From Herpetosiphon sp042688385 (GTDB lineage Bacteria > Chloroflexota > Chloroflexia > Chloroflexales > Herpetosiphonaceae), in contig NZ_JBHUPY010000018.1 of the NCBI RefSeq assembly GCF_042688385.1, forward strand, positions 68,901 through 132,900: a stretch of DNA of 64,000 nucleotides, given 5' to 3'. Positions within the stretch are counted from its first letter, which is position 1. Each line of letters begins with the position of its first letter. The notes beneath the pieces were generated by a model, which ran no database searches, was not told where the DNA came from, and was given only the letters and a program-made list of their open reading frames with translations. Below are positions 52,308 through 60,788 of the stretch, piece after piece. Position numbers and translations under genes: made by a program.

Positions 52308-52751
52308 TTATGCTTCGACTAAGCGCATAACGATTTCGTCATCCTCAACTTCGCCAGTTGCTTCGAAGCCAACTTTTTGATAGAGCTTTTCGGCAACCGC
52401 ATTGCCCGGCACATAACTCAGGCGAATTTCGCTGCGATACGATTTGTGTTTAAGATGATCGATTACTGCCAAAAGCGCTGGTTTGGAATAGCCCTTGCCT
52501 TGGTGTTCAGCGCCAATCATAAAGCGAATAATCCAATCGTGGCCAGTTTCGGGATCACGACCCATTAGCACAAAGCCTACCAAATCGGTATCGGCATAAA
52601 TCGCCCGCGGCTCCCAATCGGGGTGAACATAGGCTTCGGCAACCGAAAACATATTTTGGGCCACAAATTGGGTTTGATCGTCGCGGACTTTGAGTTTAAG
52701 TACAGGCCGAAAGTTTTCCTCGGTAATTGGTTCTAAGCGAATAGTTGCCAT
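52308..52751 (-). CDS. GNAT-family N-acetyltransferase
   Basis: A 147-residue acetyl-CoA-dependent transferase. The acetyl-CoA loop is RFMIGAEHQGKGYSKPALLA (Q/R-x-x-G-x-G/A type), and AVAEKLYQKVGFEATGEVED is the C-terminal motif. The start TIRLEPITEENF and the NMFSVAEAYVHP segment resemble diamine/spermidine acetyltransferases of the BltD/PaiA group; the substrate is not established. It stands next to a repeat island. Confidence 0.88.
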   Translation of the reverse strand: MATIRLEPITEENFRPVLKLKVRDDQTQFVAQNMFSVAEAYVHPDWEPRAIYADTDLVGFVLMGRDPETGHDWIIRFMIGAEHQGKGYSKPALLAVIDHLKHKSYRSEIRLSYVPGNAVAEKLYQKVGFEATGEVEDDEIVMRLVEA

Positions 52752-52836
52752 TCTAAAACTCCCATTCAGAAGGATGAATTATGAGGGATGAAGGCCAAAA
52801 GCAAAAGTCAAAAGTCAGAAAGCAAAAGTCAAACGC

Positions 52837-53004
52837 TGTATTGGTACATGAGGTTGGCAACCGTGTCCCCTCACCTCCAGCCCCTCGCCCGGTCAACGGG
52901 AGAGGGGGAACCACACAATCCGTGCTCCCCTCGCCCGCGTTCAGTGGGAGAGGGGCTGGGGGTGAGGGCATGCTCATCGTTGTCAATCCAATGAACCAGT
53001 ACAA
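52837..53004. repeat. MITE-like palindrome copy 9, core in reverse orientation
   Basis: The ends TGTATTGGTACAT / ATGAACCAGTACA pair with a few mismatches, and GTTGTCAATCCAATGAACCA at the right is the reverse of the left end of other copies. It is preceded by a heptad run AGCAAAAGTCAAAAGTCAGA at about 52799-52832 and followed by AATAGCCAATAGCCCAAAGC. Confidence 0.85.
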
Positions 53005-53032
53005 ATAGCCAATAGCCCAAAGCCAAAGGATT

Positions 53033-53069
53033 AAAAAAACAGCGATGAAGGCCCAATAACCTTCATCGC
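53033..53069 (-). terminator. Rho-independent terminator of the AIM24 gene
   Basis: On the minus strand AGCGATGAAGG / CCTTCATCGCT form an 11-bp stem followed by GTTTTTTT. Confidence 0.85.
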
Positions 53070-53086
53070 TGGAATCGTGCTGCTAA

Positions 53087-54040
53087 TTAGTCGCCGCCAA
53101 GCAGGCTGCCGATGATGTTGCCACCAGCGCTACCGCCGCCACTGGCTGGCATATATTCAGCCAGTTTCTTGGCCACATTCATGACTGGCATGGTTTGCAG
53201 CCAAATTTTGCCAGGGCCGCGCAAGGTTGCGAGGAACAAACCTTCGCCACCAAACAGCATATTCTTGAAGCCGCGCACCATTTCAATATCGAATTGGACG
53301 CTTGGCTCGTACATCGCCACGTGGCCAGTATCGACCTTCATCACTTGGCCTGGTTGCAAGTAGTATTCAACTACTTCGCCATCAAGCTCGGCAAAAACCA
53401 CGCCCGGGCCGGTGGCTCGTTGCATAATAAACCCTTCGCCACCAAACAGGCCTGCGCCTAATTTGCGGCGGAAGTGAATATCAAGCTGCACCGATTTTTC
53501 GGCACACATAAACGAATCTTTTTGCATGATGATTTCTTGGCCAGGCGCGAGGTGCAATGGCACAACCTTGCCAGGCATTTCGCTGGCAAAACCGATCAAG
53601 CCCGTGCCACCAGCAACCGTGAAATCGACGATGAACAATGATTCACCAGAGAAGGCGCGTTTGAACATCTTGCCGATGCCACCACCAGAGTTGGTGTTCA
53701 TCTGCACGTTGCCGCTCATCCACGACATGCCGCCGCTTTCCGAGAAGATCATCTGGCCTGGATCAAGCTCGATGATCACCGCTTGCAGCACTGAGCCAAT
53801 CACTTTGTAGCGCAAACCAGTGGTCATACCACGGCCACTCAAGGCAACTTGTGGTTCAGGCAAATCAAGTGGGCGGCCTGGTTCGCTGGCCACCGTGTAT
53901 GCGCCTTCTGGCGGTGCGCCATAGTTTGGTTGGGGCGGTGGTGGTGGATAGCCACCTTGAGGCTGATTGTAGTTGGGCTGATTTGGAATTGGTTGACCCG
54001 TTTGGGGATCAAATTTAGGACGATAGTCGTTCTCAGACAT
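53087..54040 (-). CDS. AIM24 / TIGR00266-family protein
   Basis: A 317-residue protein with a Pro/Tyr/Gln-rich N-terminal stretch (GGYPPPPPQPNYG, about 5-50) before a double beta-helix AIM24 domain. Family marks are LDPGQMIFSESGGMSWM, PLHLAPGQEIIMQKDSF, GEGFIMQRATGPG and the parallel GEGLFLATLRGPGKIWLQT. The tail is Gly-rich. The family is widespread and has no established bacterial function; related proteins are tied to stress and membrane organisation. The start at 54040 is set by GAGGAG; a frame extending to 54130 lacks one. Confidence 0.88.
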   Translation of the reverse strand: MSENDYRPKFDPQTGQPIPNQPNYNQPQGGYPPPPPQPNYGAPPEGAYTVASEPGRPLDLPEPQVALSGRGMTTGLRYKVIGSVLQAVIIELDPGQMIFSESGGMSWMSGNVQMNTNSGGGIGKMFKRAFSGESLFIVDFTVAGGTGLIGFASEMPGKVVPLHLAPGQEIIMQKDSFMCAEKSVQLDIHFRRKLGAGLFGGEGFIMQRATGPGVVFAELDGEVVEYYLQPGQVMKVDTGHVAMYEPSVQFDIEMVRGFKNMLFGGEGLFLATLRGPGKIWLQTMPVMNVAKKLAEYMPASGGGSAGGNIIGSLLGGD

Positions 54041-54249
54041 CACACGCTCCTCAATGCTAGCACAAAAAAGTGCAACACGATAGGTAATTGCATTGTACAA
54101 CCTTCGTCTAGTACGTTGCTGTTTGGTCAAAGGTTGCTAGCTGGTCGCTGGCAATTGCCATGCCTTCAATCCACAGCCACTTGATCTTAAAAGCTTAATT
54201 ACCAAAACTATTGTATGATTGCCCGCAAGTTTGAGAGAAGGAGCTGGCA

Positions 54250-55686
54250 ATGGGCCGCGCAAAATTTGCACATTGGCTTTTGGTTGCAATTAACTGCCTT
54301 TTAGTTATTTTAGCGCTGCGTGGTTTATATCATATGTATGCGGTTATTACGTTTCCGTATGATATTACCAACGGCGAAGGTTTTGTTTTGCGTGATGCTG
54401 CGCTGCTCGCGCAAGGCTCAGCAATTTATCAACCGGTTGAACAAAGCCCATTTCTGGTTTCGAATTATCCACCACTGTTTGCTTGGCTAGCCTCAAAGAT
54501 CATGCTGCTTACTGGGCCGACATTTATTGCAACCAGGCTGCTTTCAGCGCTGGCATTTATCGCTATATCAGGATTAATTTTCTATCTGCTGTATAAAAAG
54601 AATTTTGCGCTTGGCTATTGTATATTCGCTGCATTGCTCTTCTTTAATTCGATCTATGTCTATTATTGGAGCGCTTGGAGCAGAGTTGATGGCTTAGCAG
54701 TTTGTTTTAGCTTGCTGGCAATTATTGCGCTTGGGATTAAATTAGATCTGCGTGCGGTGCTTTTGGCGGCACTGGCATGTTTTGCGGCGGTTGCTACCAA
54801 ACAAAGTGCGTTAGCGTCGGTTGCAGCAATTGGCTTATATTTGCTTATTCACGATCGTAAACTATTAATAATTTTTTTGAGTGCTTGGTCAAGCCTGCTC
54901 ATTCCAGCAATTCTGTGGTTGAATTCCAGTAGCGACGGTGAGTTTCTGCGCCATATCATCACCTATAACCAATTGGAATGGTATCCGCGGGTGTTTCTTG
55001 GTCAAGTCAAAAATTTTATGGCTACCCATTTTATATTTGTATTAGCCTATGCTTGGTTTGCAATTAACGATTTCAAGCGTGAGCAATTGCTCCTAATCTA
55101 TGCAACAATTGCATTAACAACCACTATTTCGACAGGTCGCGACGGTGCTTCAACCAATTATTTTATTGAGTCGATTGCGATTACAGCAATTATAGTGGGC
55201 TTCATCAGCAAAGATCTGCTGGAACAGCCCCATAATTATCGCTTGCGCTATGCTTGGGCTAGTTTGATTCTGCTTCAGCTTGGCTTTTTTGCCTTCCCGA
55301 ACATCAAACCGGTTAGTTGGTTTAATAAAAATACACCAGATTTTGGCCTGAATCCAAGCCTTGCAGATCGTAAAGCCTGCGATCAACTCAACGCGTATAT
55401 TCAAGCAGCCAAAGGGCCGATTCTGGTCGAAAATCCAGGCTTTGCGGTGATTAATCGCAAGGATGTGATTGGCAATGCAGCAGTGCTCAAGTTTTTTCGG
55501 CGCAAAGGCTGGAATGCTCCAGTCGATAATTTTATTCAAACAATTGATGCTAAAGCCTACGATTTGATTATTTTTCAGGGCGAGGCCTATGATCTCGATG
55601 TGTTGCAAGCAACTGATCGTAGCTACCACGAAATTGCGCGGGTTGATTGTCTTGGCGAGTACGAAGTGAAAGCGCCGAATCGCTAA
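54250..55686 (+). CDS. Multi-pass membrane glycosyltransferase (GT-C fold, family GT39/87-like)
   Basis: A 478-residue integral membrane protein with about 10-11 helices and a C-terminal soluble tail of about 110 residues. The first external loop has an acidic motif (PYDITNGEG) and LVSNYPPLFAW, as in ArnT/PMT-like enzymes that use lipid-linked sugars. It likely adds a sugar to a glycan or lipid at the outer face of the membrane. GAGAAGGAG precedes the ATG. It stands alone, with a weak GGCTAAAATAGCC hairpin after its stop. Confidence 0.75.
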   Translation: MGRAKFAHWLLVAINCLLVILALRGLYHMYAVITFPYDITNGEGFVLRDAALLAQGSAIYQPVEQSPFLVSNYPPLFAWLASKIMLLTGPTFIATRLLSALAFIAISGLIFYLLYKKNFALGYCIFAALLFFNSIYVYYWSAWSRVDGLAVCFSLLAIIALGIKLDLRAVLLAALACFAAVATKQSALASVAAIGLYLLIHDRKLLIIFLSAWSSLLIPAILWLNSSSDGEFLRHIITYNQLEWYPRVFLGQVKNFMATHFIFVLAYAWFAINDFKREQLLLIYATIALTTTISTGRDGASTNYFIESIAITAIIVGFISKDLLEQPHNYRLRYAWASLILLQLGFFAFPNIKPVSWFNKNTPDFGLNPSLADRKACDQLNAYIQAAKGPILVENPGFAVINRKDVIGNAAVLKFFRRKGWNAPVDNFIQTIDAKAYDLIIFQGEAYDLDVLQATDRSYHEIARVDCLGEYEVKAPNR

Positions 55687-55847
55687 GCTTTTGGCTAAAA
55701 TAGCCTTGAATTGAAACTCGGGCTGAAATTGGAGCAGCGGTTGCGCTTAATGCTGCTATGCGTTATGATGGTAGCGCATTTCTACCGTTGGGATGGGCAG
55801 AATCTGCCATCACAATGGTCTCCACCGACACACAAGGAGTTTCCAGC

Positions 55848-56036
55848 ATGCGGCGTTTTGGAGCGATTCTAGCCTTTGTTATTGGCGCAGTTGTGGGTTT
55901 AGTTGGCGGCGCAGCCCTCTTGGCCTATGCCTATCAGGTGGCGGGTTTGTATCCCCCCGATGATGCCACGATTAAATTCATTGCCCAAGAACGGGGTTGG
56001 TTTGAAGCCAACGCTGAGGAAACACCTGCATCCTAA
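55848..56036 (+). CDS. Small single-pass membrane protein
   Basis: A 62-residue protein. A basic start (MRRFG) leads into one Gly/Ala-rich helix (ILAFVIGAVVGLVGGAALLA), followed by a 35-residue acidic tail. I recognise no family. AAGGAG lies 8 bases before this ATG, while the in-frame ATG at 55758 has no such site. It is 66 bases upstream of fadD and could be its first operon partner. Confidence 0.6.
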   Translation: MRRFGAILAFVIGAVVGLVGGAALLAYAYQVAGLYPPDDATIKFIAQERGWFEANAEETPAS

Positions 56037-56102
56037 ACCCACCCTGTTCGCCCAGTTGCCTCTCTAAATCTTTTGCTTGTCCGCTGTTGAGGAGGTATCA
56101 TT

Positions 56103-57839
56103 GTGGATACGCCATGGACAACACACTACGAGCCAACGGTCAAGCCCTCATTGCAATACTCCAGCGAGCCGTTGATTTCGTTATTGGATAACGCCGTTGC
56201 CAATTATCCCAATCAGGTGGCTACTAACTTTGTGCTGAAATATGTACTTGGTGGTCGGGTGGCAATTGGCGGTTCGCTGACCTATCGGCAATTGAAGGAA
56301 GCGGTTGATCGATTCGCGACGGCATTGCATGGGTTGGGCGTGCGCAAGGGCGATCGGTTTGCGATTATGCTGCCCAATACGCCGCAATTTGTGATTGGCT
56401 TTTTTGCTGCACTCCGCTTAGGCGCAACTGTCGTCAACATTAACCCAACCTACTCACCCCGCGAACTTAAACACCAATTGGCCGATTCTGGGGCCGAATC
56501 AATTTTTGTGCTTAGTTCGTTCTACCCCAAAGTGCAAGAAATTTTGGCCGAAACGCCGCTCAAGCGGGTGATTGTGACCTACGTTCACGATGTTTTAGCC
56601 TTCCCCCAAAGCATGCTCGTGCGCCGAACCCAACAAAAAGACCCAACCTGGGTTGACATTACACCTGATCGCACGACGCTCTTATTTAGCACCTTGTTGG
56701 CTGAATATCCACCAGCCCCGCCCAAAGTTGTGGTCGAAGGCCAAGATGTGGCGCTGTTTCAATATACCGGCGGCACAACTGGCGCACCCAAAGCTGCAAT
56801 GCTGACCCACTACAACATTATGGCCAATACCAGCCAATTGTTGAATTGGATGAATGGCCTCAAGCCTGGCCAAGAACGTGTGATGTGTGCAATTCCCTTT
56901 TTTCATGTCTATGGCATGACGGTTGGCATGTGTTTTGCGATCGCAATTGGCGCAGAAATGGTCATCATTCCTAATCCACGGCCTGTTGATGGCGTGCTCG
57001 AAGCCTTGCACAACGAGCGAGCGACGATCTTCCCGGGCGTGCCTGCGCTCTACATTGGCATTATCAATCACAAAGATATTGATAAATACAATTTGCGCTC
57101 GATTAAAGCCTGTATCAGTGGCTCGGCGGCCTTGCCAATGGAAGTTCAAGAGAAATTTGGCGACCTGACGGGCGGGCGATTGGTCGAAGGCTATGGTCTG
57201 ACCGAAGCCGCACCAGTAACCCACTGTAATCCAGTGTTTGGGGTGCGCAAATCTGGCTCAATCGGCGTACCGATGCCTGATGTCGAAGTGCAAATTTTGG
57301 ATCTTGAGACCGAAGAGCCGCTGGCGATTGGCTCGGAGCGCGAAGGCGAATTGCTGATTCGTGCGCCGCAAATTATGAAGGGCTATTGGGGCCGCGATGA
57401 TGAAACCGCCAAAGTGCTGACCGAAGATGGTTGGCTGCGCACTGGCGATATTGTCAAAACCGATAGCGATGGCTACTTCTATGTTGTCGATCGCAAAAAA
57501 GACTTAATTATCGCTTCGGGCTATAATATTGTGCCACGCGAAGTTGAGGAAGTGCTGTTTATGCACCCAGCCGTGCTCGAAGCGGCGGTAGCAGGCATTC
57601 CCGATACCTATCGTGGGGAAACAGTTAAGGCCTTTGTGGTGCTCAAGCCCGATGCAGCCGCCACGGCCAAAGAAATTCGCGACTTTTGCAAAGAAAATCT
57701 CGCGCCCTATAAAGTTCCTACTCAAGTAGAATTTATCGAGGAACTGCCCAAAACCCAAGTTGGCAAAGTGCTCCGGCGGGTTTTGGTCGAGATGGAAAAG
57801 CAAAAGCAGGCTCAGCAAGTTCAACAGGAGGCAAGTTAG
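56103..57839 (+). CDS. fadD: Long-chain acyl-CoA synthetase (AMP-forming)
   Basis: A 578-residue enzyme that activates fatty acids with ATP and CoA. The AMP-binding P-loop is QYTGGTTGAPKAAMLTH near residue 220. GYGLTEAAP, the WLRTGDIV motif and DRKKDLIIASGYNIVPREVE (hinge) are complete, and KTQVGKVLRR gives the catalytic lysine. The start is GTG at 56103 after GAGGAGGT. Two CpXC genes follow within 21 and 12 bases, so all three probably form one operon. Confidence 0.94.
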   Translation: MDTPWTTHYEPTVKPSLQYSSEPLISLLDNAVANYPNQVATNFVLKYVLGGRVAIGGSLTYRQLKEAVDRFATALHGLGVRKGDRFAIMLPNTPQFVIGFFAALRLGATVVNINPTYSPRELKHQLADSGAESIFVLSSFYPKVQEILAETPLKRVIVTYVHDVLAFPQSMLVRRTQQKDPTWVDITPDRTTLLFSTLLAEYPPAPPKVVVEGQDVALFQYTGGTTGAPKAAMLTHYNIMANTSQLLNWMNGLKPGQERVMCAIPFFHVYGMTVGMCFAIAIGAEMVIIPNPRPVDGVLEALHNERATIFPGVPALYIGIINHKDIDKYNLRSIKACISGSAALPMEVQEKFGDLTGGRLVEGYGLTEAAPVTHCNPVFGVRKSGSIGVPMPDVEVQILDLETEEPLAIGSEREGELLIRAPQIMKGYWGRDDETAKVLTEDGWLRTGDIVKTDSDGYFYVVDRKKDLIIASGYNIVPREVEEVLFMHPAVLEAAVAGIPDTYRGETVKAFVVLKPDAAATAKEIRDFCKENLAPYKVPTQVEFIEELPKTQVGKVLRRVLVEMEKQKQAQQVQQEAS

Positions 57840-57859
57840 GCTAAACCTAACGTTGGAAT

Positions 57860-58492
57860 ATGCGTTCTCGCCATGAAGTTGCCGTGGTGCAATGCCCCGC
57901 TTGTGGGGCGCAATTCGATGCGCCCCTTTGGCTGATTCTCGATGGCGAGGAGCAGCCTGGTTTGTTGCAACAGCTGCTTGATGGCCGTTTGCGCGAAACC
58001 CAATGCCCCTATTGCGACGCGATTGGCTCATTAATTGCGCCACTGCTTTACCACGATGCACGTTATTCGCAATTGATTTTGGCCTTACCATTGTCGGTTG
58101 CCAGTGCTAGCGAGGCTGAGGCTTTGGCGCAGCATTTGGTTGGCTTGTTGCATCAGCAATTGCTGCTCGAACAGCTAGCCGAGGCTGAATATTTGGGCCA
58201 TGTGCAGCTTGCTGCTGACCTTGACGATTTGCAAGCGATGCTTGATTATGCTGCCAAACAGCGTGCATTGCTGGCTTTTATGGCAAACTCTGCCTGGTCG
58301 TGGCCGCAACCAGCAACGATTGAATTGCTGGAAGGCTTGGTGCAAAGCCATGACCCTGATCAGCAACAAGCATTCTGGCAAAGCTTAACTGTTGCCCAAC
58401 AATCTGACTTAACGTTGATGCTCGATCGCTTAGCCACAGTTGTGCCAATGGACAGTGGGCTTGGCGATTTTTTGCGTCGATTCATAGCCTAG
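57860..58492 (+). CDS. CpXC-domain protein A
   Basis: A 210-residue protein with an N-terminal CpXC zinc-binding domain: VQCPACGAQFDAP and TQCPYCDAIG supply four cysteines. A strand-rich segment (LLYHDARYSQLILALPLSV) follows and then helices (about 95-210). Function of CpXC proteins is not established. It starts 20 bases after fadD and is followed 12 bases later by a related gene; no strong ribosome-binding site, so coupling is likely. Confidence 0.8.
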   Translation: MRSRHEVAVVQCPACGAQFDAPLWLILDGEEQPGLLQQLLDGRLRETQCPYCDAIGSLIAPLLYHDARYSQLILALPLSVASASEAEALAQHLVGLLHQQLLLEQLAEAEYLGHVQLAADLDDLQAMLDYAAKQRALLAFMANSAWSWPQPATIELLEGLVQSHDPDQQQAFWQSLTVAQQSDLTLMLDRLATVVPMDSGLGDFLRRFIA

Positions 58493-58504
58493 CGAGAGCC
58501 GCAT

Positions 58505-59452
58505 ATGCCAATTTCATATAGCCAACCCTATGAACTTGTTTGCCCAACCTGCCAAACGCCGTTTGTGGCCGAAGCGTGGTTGATTGTTGATGCCGAGGAA
58601 CGGCCTGATCTGGTGCAGGCGATTCGCGATGTGACGTTGCACGATACCCGTTGCCCAAGCTGTGGCCAAACTGGGGTTGTGCCTGCACCTGTTTTGCTGC
58701 ACGATCGGCGGGCGCGCGCGGTATTGTTTGGCGTGCCCTACGAAATGCCCGAAGCCGAATGGAATGAATTGGCCCAAGGTTTGTTGTGGATGTTAATTGG
58801 AGCTTTGCCGCGCGAAGATCAATTGCCCTACCTTGGCAATGTGCAAGCAGAAGCTGGGGTTGCTGGCGTAGCTGAGGCCTTAGATCAACTTAATTACACG
58901 CCGCAATCGGCTGCTGAAGCGATTGGTGATGCGCTTGGCTCCGATGATTCAGACGATTTGCCGCCTTTGGCCGAAGCGATTATGCGCATGCTGGCCGCCG
59001 ATACGCCTGAAGAACTGCAAGCTGTGCTGCATGAATACCCTTTCTTACTTGACGAGGCGATGGACGAGGGCTTGGCTGGTTTGGCCGAAGCAGCGGTTGA
59101 CGCTGGCGAATTTGAAATTAGCCAAGCCTTTGAGCGAGCCAGAATTAGCTTAACTCAATTGCGCCAGACCCTTGATCAATCAAGCCAAAGCCACGCCAAC
59201 CCCAAGCCAACTGCTACGGTTGTGCAAGCAAGCGCGCCGCCGCCAGCCAATTGGAATACAATTCGGCGGGCGGTGCTGGCATGTGAAGATGCCAGCGATT
59301 TGGCAGCCTTGCGCGCCGAGTATCCAATTTTGGCGAGTGCTGATGCTGATGTGTGGCTGGCCGAAGATCAACAAGCGTTGCGCGATGTTGGCGATTTAGG
59401 TGGAGCACAATTGATTGGCGAGGCCCGGGCGGTTTTGCGCGGCGAACGCTAA
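58505..59452 (+). CDS. CpXC-domain protein B, paralogue of the preceding gene
   Basis: A 315-residue protein. The N-terminal part repeats the CpXC pattern (LVCPTCQTPFVAE ... TRCPSCGQTG), and APVLLHDRRARAVLFGVPYE matches the paralogue. The rest is helical and acidic, with a Pro/Thr-rich break around 225-245 and a final helical unit. The two genes probably arose by tandem duplication, with divergent tails. The role is unknown. GAGAGCC stands before the ATG. Confidence 0.8.
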   Translation: MPISYSQPYELVCPTCQTPFVAEAWLIVDAEERPDLVQAIRDVTLHDTRCPSCGQTGVVPAPVLLHDRRARAVLFGVPYEMPEAEWNELAQGLLWMLIGALPREDQLPYLGNVQAEAGVAGVAEALDQLNYTPQSAAEAIGDALGSDDSDDLPPLAEAIMRMLAADTPEELQAVLHEYPFLLDEAMDEGLAGLAEAAVDAGEFEISQAFERARISLTQLRQTLDQSSQSHANPKPTATVVQASAPPPANWNTIRRAVLACEDASDLAALRAEYPILASADADVWLAEDQQALRDVGDLGGAQLIGEARAVLRGER

Positions 59453-59454
59453 AT

Positions 59455-59600
59455 TAAGAACATAGAACATAGAGCAAAGAACATAGGGCTAGGGGTCAGG
59501 AATTAGGGGTTAGGGATCAGGTGCAAGGATCACGCATAAAATGTGGATAACTAGTCCTTCGTGCGCTTCGTGGTTTCAGCTTCTAATCCCCAGCCCCAAC
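59455..59600. repeat. Short heptad-repeat island
   Basis: GAACATAGAACATAGAGCAA is followed by GGGCTAGGGGTCAGGAATTA and its GGGGTTAGGGATCAGG extension, then CTTCGTGCGCTTCGTGG. A single DnaA-like box TGTGGATAA lies at 59542-59550. Confidence 0.75.
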
Positions 59601-59630
59601 AACCGATCCTCAACATACAAGGAGTTGATT

Positions 59631-60788
59631 ATGCAAGAATTTTTTGAATTTCGGTTGATTCCACGGGTGCTGTATAAAGCTGGCTTGGTGGCTGAAATGG
59701 GCGCTGAATTAAGCTCGCTTGGCGCAACCAAAGGCTTTATTGTGACCGATGCAGGCTTGGTCAAGTCGGGCTTGGTTGAGCAAGTGCAACAAGCCTTGGC
59801 CGAAACGATCGAGATTGTCGGCGTGTATAGCGATGTGCCACCGAATTCATCAGTTGCGGTCGTCGAAGCTGCTGCTGCTCAAGCCCGCGAAGCTGGAGCC
59901 GATTTGCTGATTGCGCTTGGTGGCGGCTCACCGATTGATACCGCCAAAGCGATGCGGATTGTGATCACCGAAGGCGGCAACTTGCTCGATTATGAAGGGA
60001 TTAATGTGCTTGAGCGGCGCTTAATTCCGATGGTGGCGATTCCAACGACTGCTGGCACTGGCTCCGAGGCCAGCAATTTTGCTGTAATCAAAGATGAAGT
60101 TAATAACGTCAAGCTCTCGTTTACCAGCCCATATCTTGCACCAGAGTTGGCAATTCTCGACCCGCACGTGACCCAAAGCTTGCCACCACATTTGGCCGCC
60201 GCCACGGGCATGGATGCACTGACCCATTGTTTTGAAACCTATGTCTCGACCGAAGCTGAGCCAATGAGCGATGCTTTGGCCTTGGGCGCAATCGAGATCG
60301 TTTCCAATTATCTGCGCGATGCAACCCATCACGGCCCAACCAACGAAGAAGCGCGCGGCCAGATGTTAATTGCCTCGTGTATGGCAGGAATTGCCTTCAC
60401 CAACTCCTATTTGGGTGCGGTGCATGCCTTGGCGCACGCGACTGGTGGCCATTTCCCCTTGCATCATGGCTTGCTGAATTCAATTTTCTTGCCGCATGTG
60501 GTAGCATTCAACGCCAACACCGTGCCTGATCGCTATGCGCGGATTGCGCGCGCCTTTGGGATTAACACTGGTGGCCGCTCGCGTGAAGAAGTAATCGACG
60601 ATTTGATTGCAGGCTTGCGCCAGTTGGCCAGCGACTGTGGCCTGATTACCCAATTGCGCGATTTAGGCATTCCCGAGGATGCCTTGCCAATGTTGGCGGA
60701 ACAGGCATTTAGCGATGGGGCGGTCTATCATAACCCGTTGGCACCATCAGTTGAAGATTTACTGGGGATTTTGCAAGCAGCATGGTAG
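59631..60788 (+). CDS. Iron-containing alcohol dehydrogenase
   Basis: A 385-residue group III NAD(P)-dependent dehydrogenase. The nucleotide loop is IALGGGSPIDTAKAM. The metal site is given by GMDALTHCFETY (Asp and His) and AVHALAHATGGHFPLHHG (two further His). AIPTTAGTGSEAS is conserved. It reduces aldehydes or oxidises alcohols; substrate unknown. The ATG at 59631 follows AAGGAG by 6 bases; the longer frame includes island DNA. The next gene starts 7 bases before this one ends. Confidence 0.93.
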   Translation: MQEFFEFRLIPRVLYKAGLVAEMGAELSSLGATKGFIVTDAGLVKSGLVEQVQQALAETIEIVGVYSDVPPNSSVAVVEAAAAQAREAGADLLIALGGGSPIDTAKAMRIVITEGGNLLDYEGINVLERRLIPMVAIPTTAGTGSEASNFAVIKDEVNNVKLSFTSPYLAPELAILDPHVTQSLPPHLAAATGMDALTHCFETYVSTEAEPMSDALALGAIEIVSNYLRDATHHGPTNEEARGQMLIASCMAGIAFTNSYLGAVHALAHATGGHFPLHHGLLNSIFLPHVVAFNANTVPDRYARIARAFGINTGGRSREEVIDDLIAGLRQLASDCGLITQLRDLGIPEDALPMLAEQAFSDGAVYHNPLAPSVEDLLGILQAAW

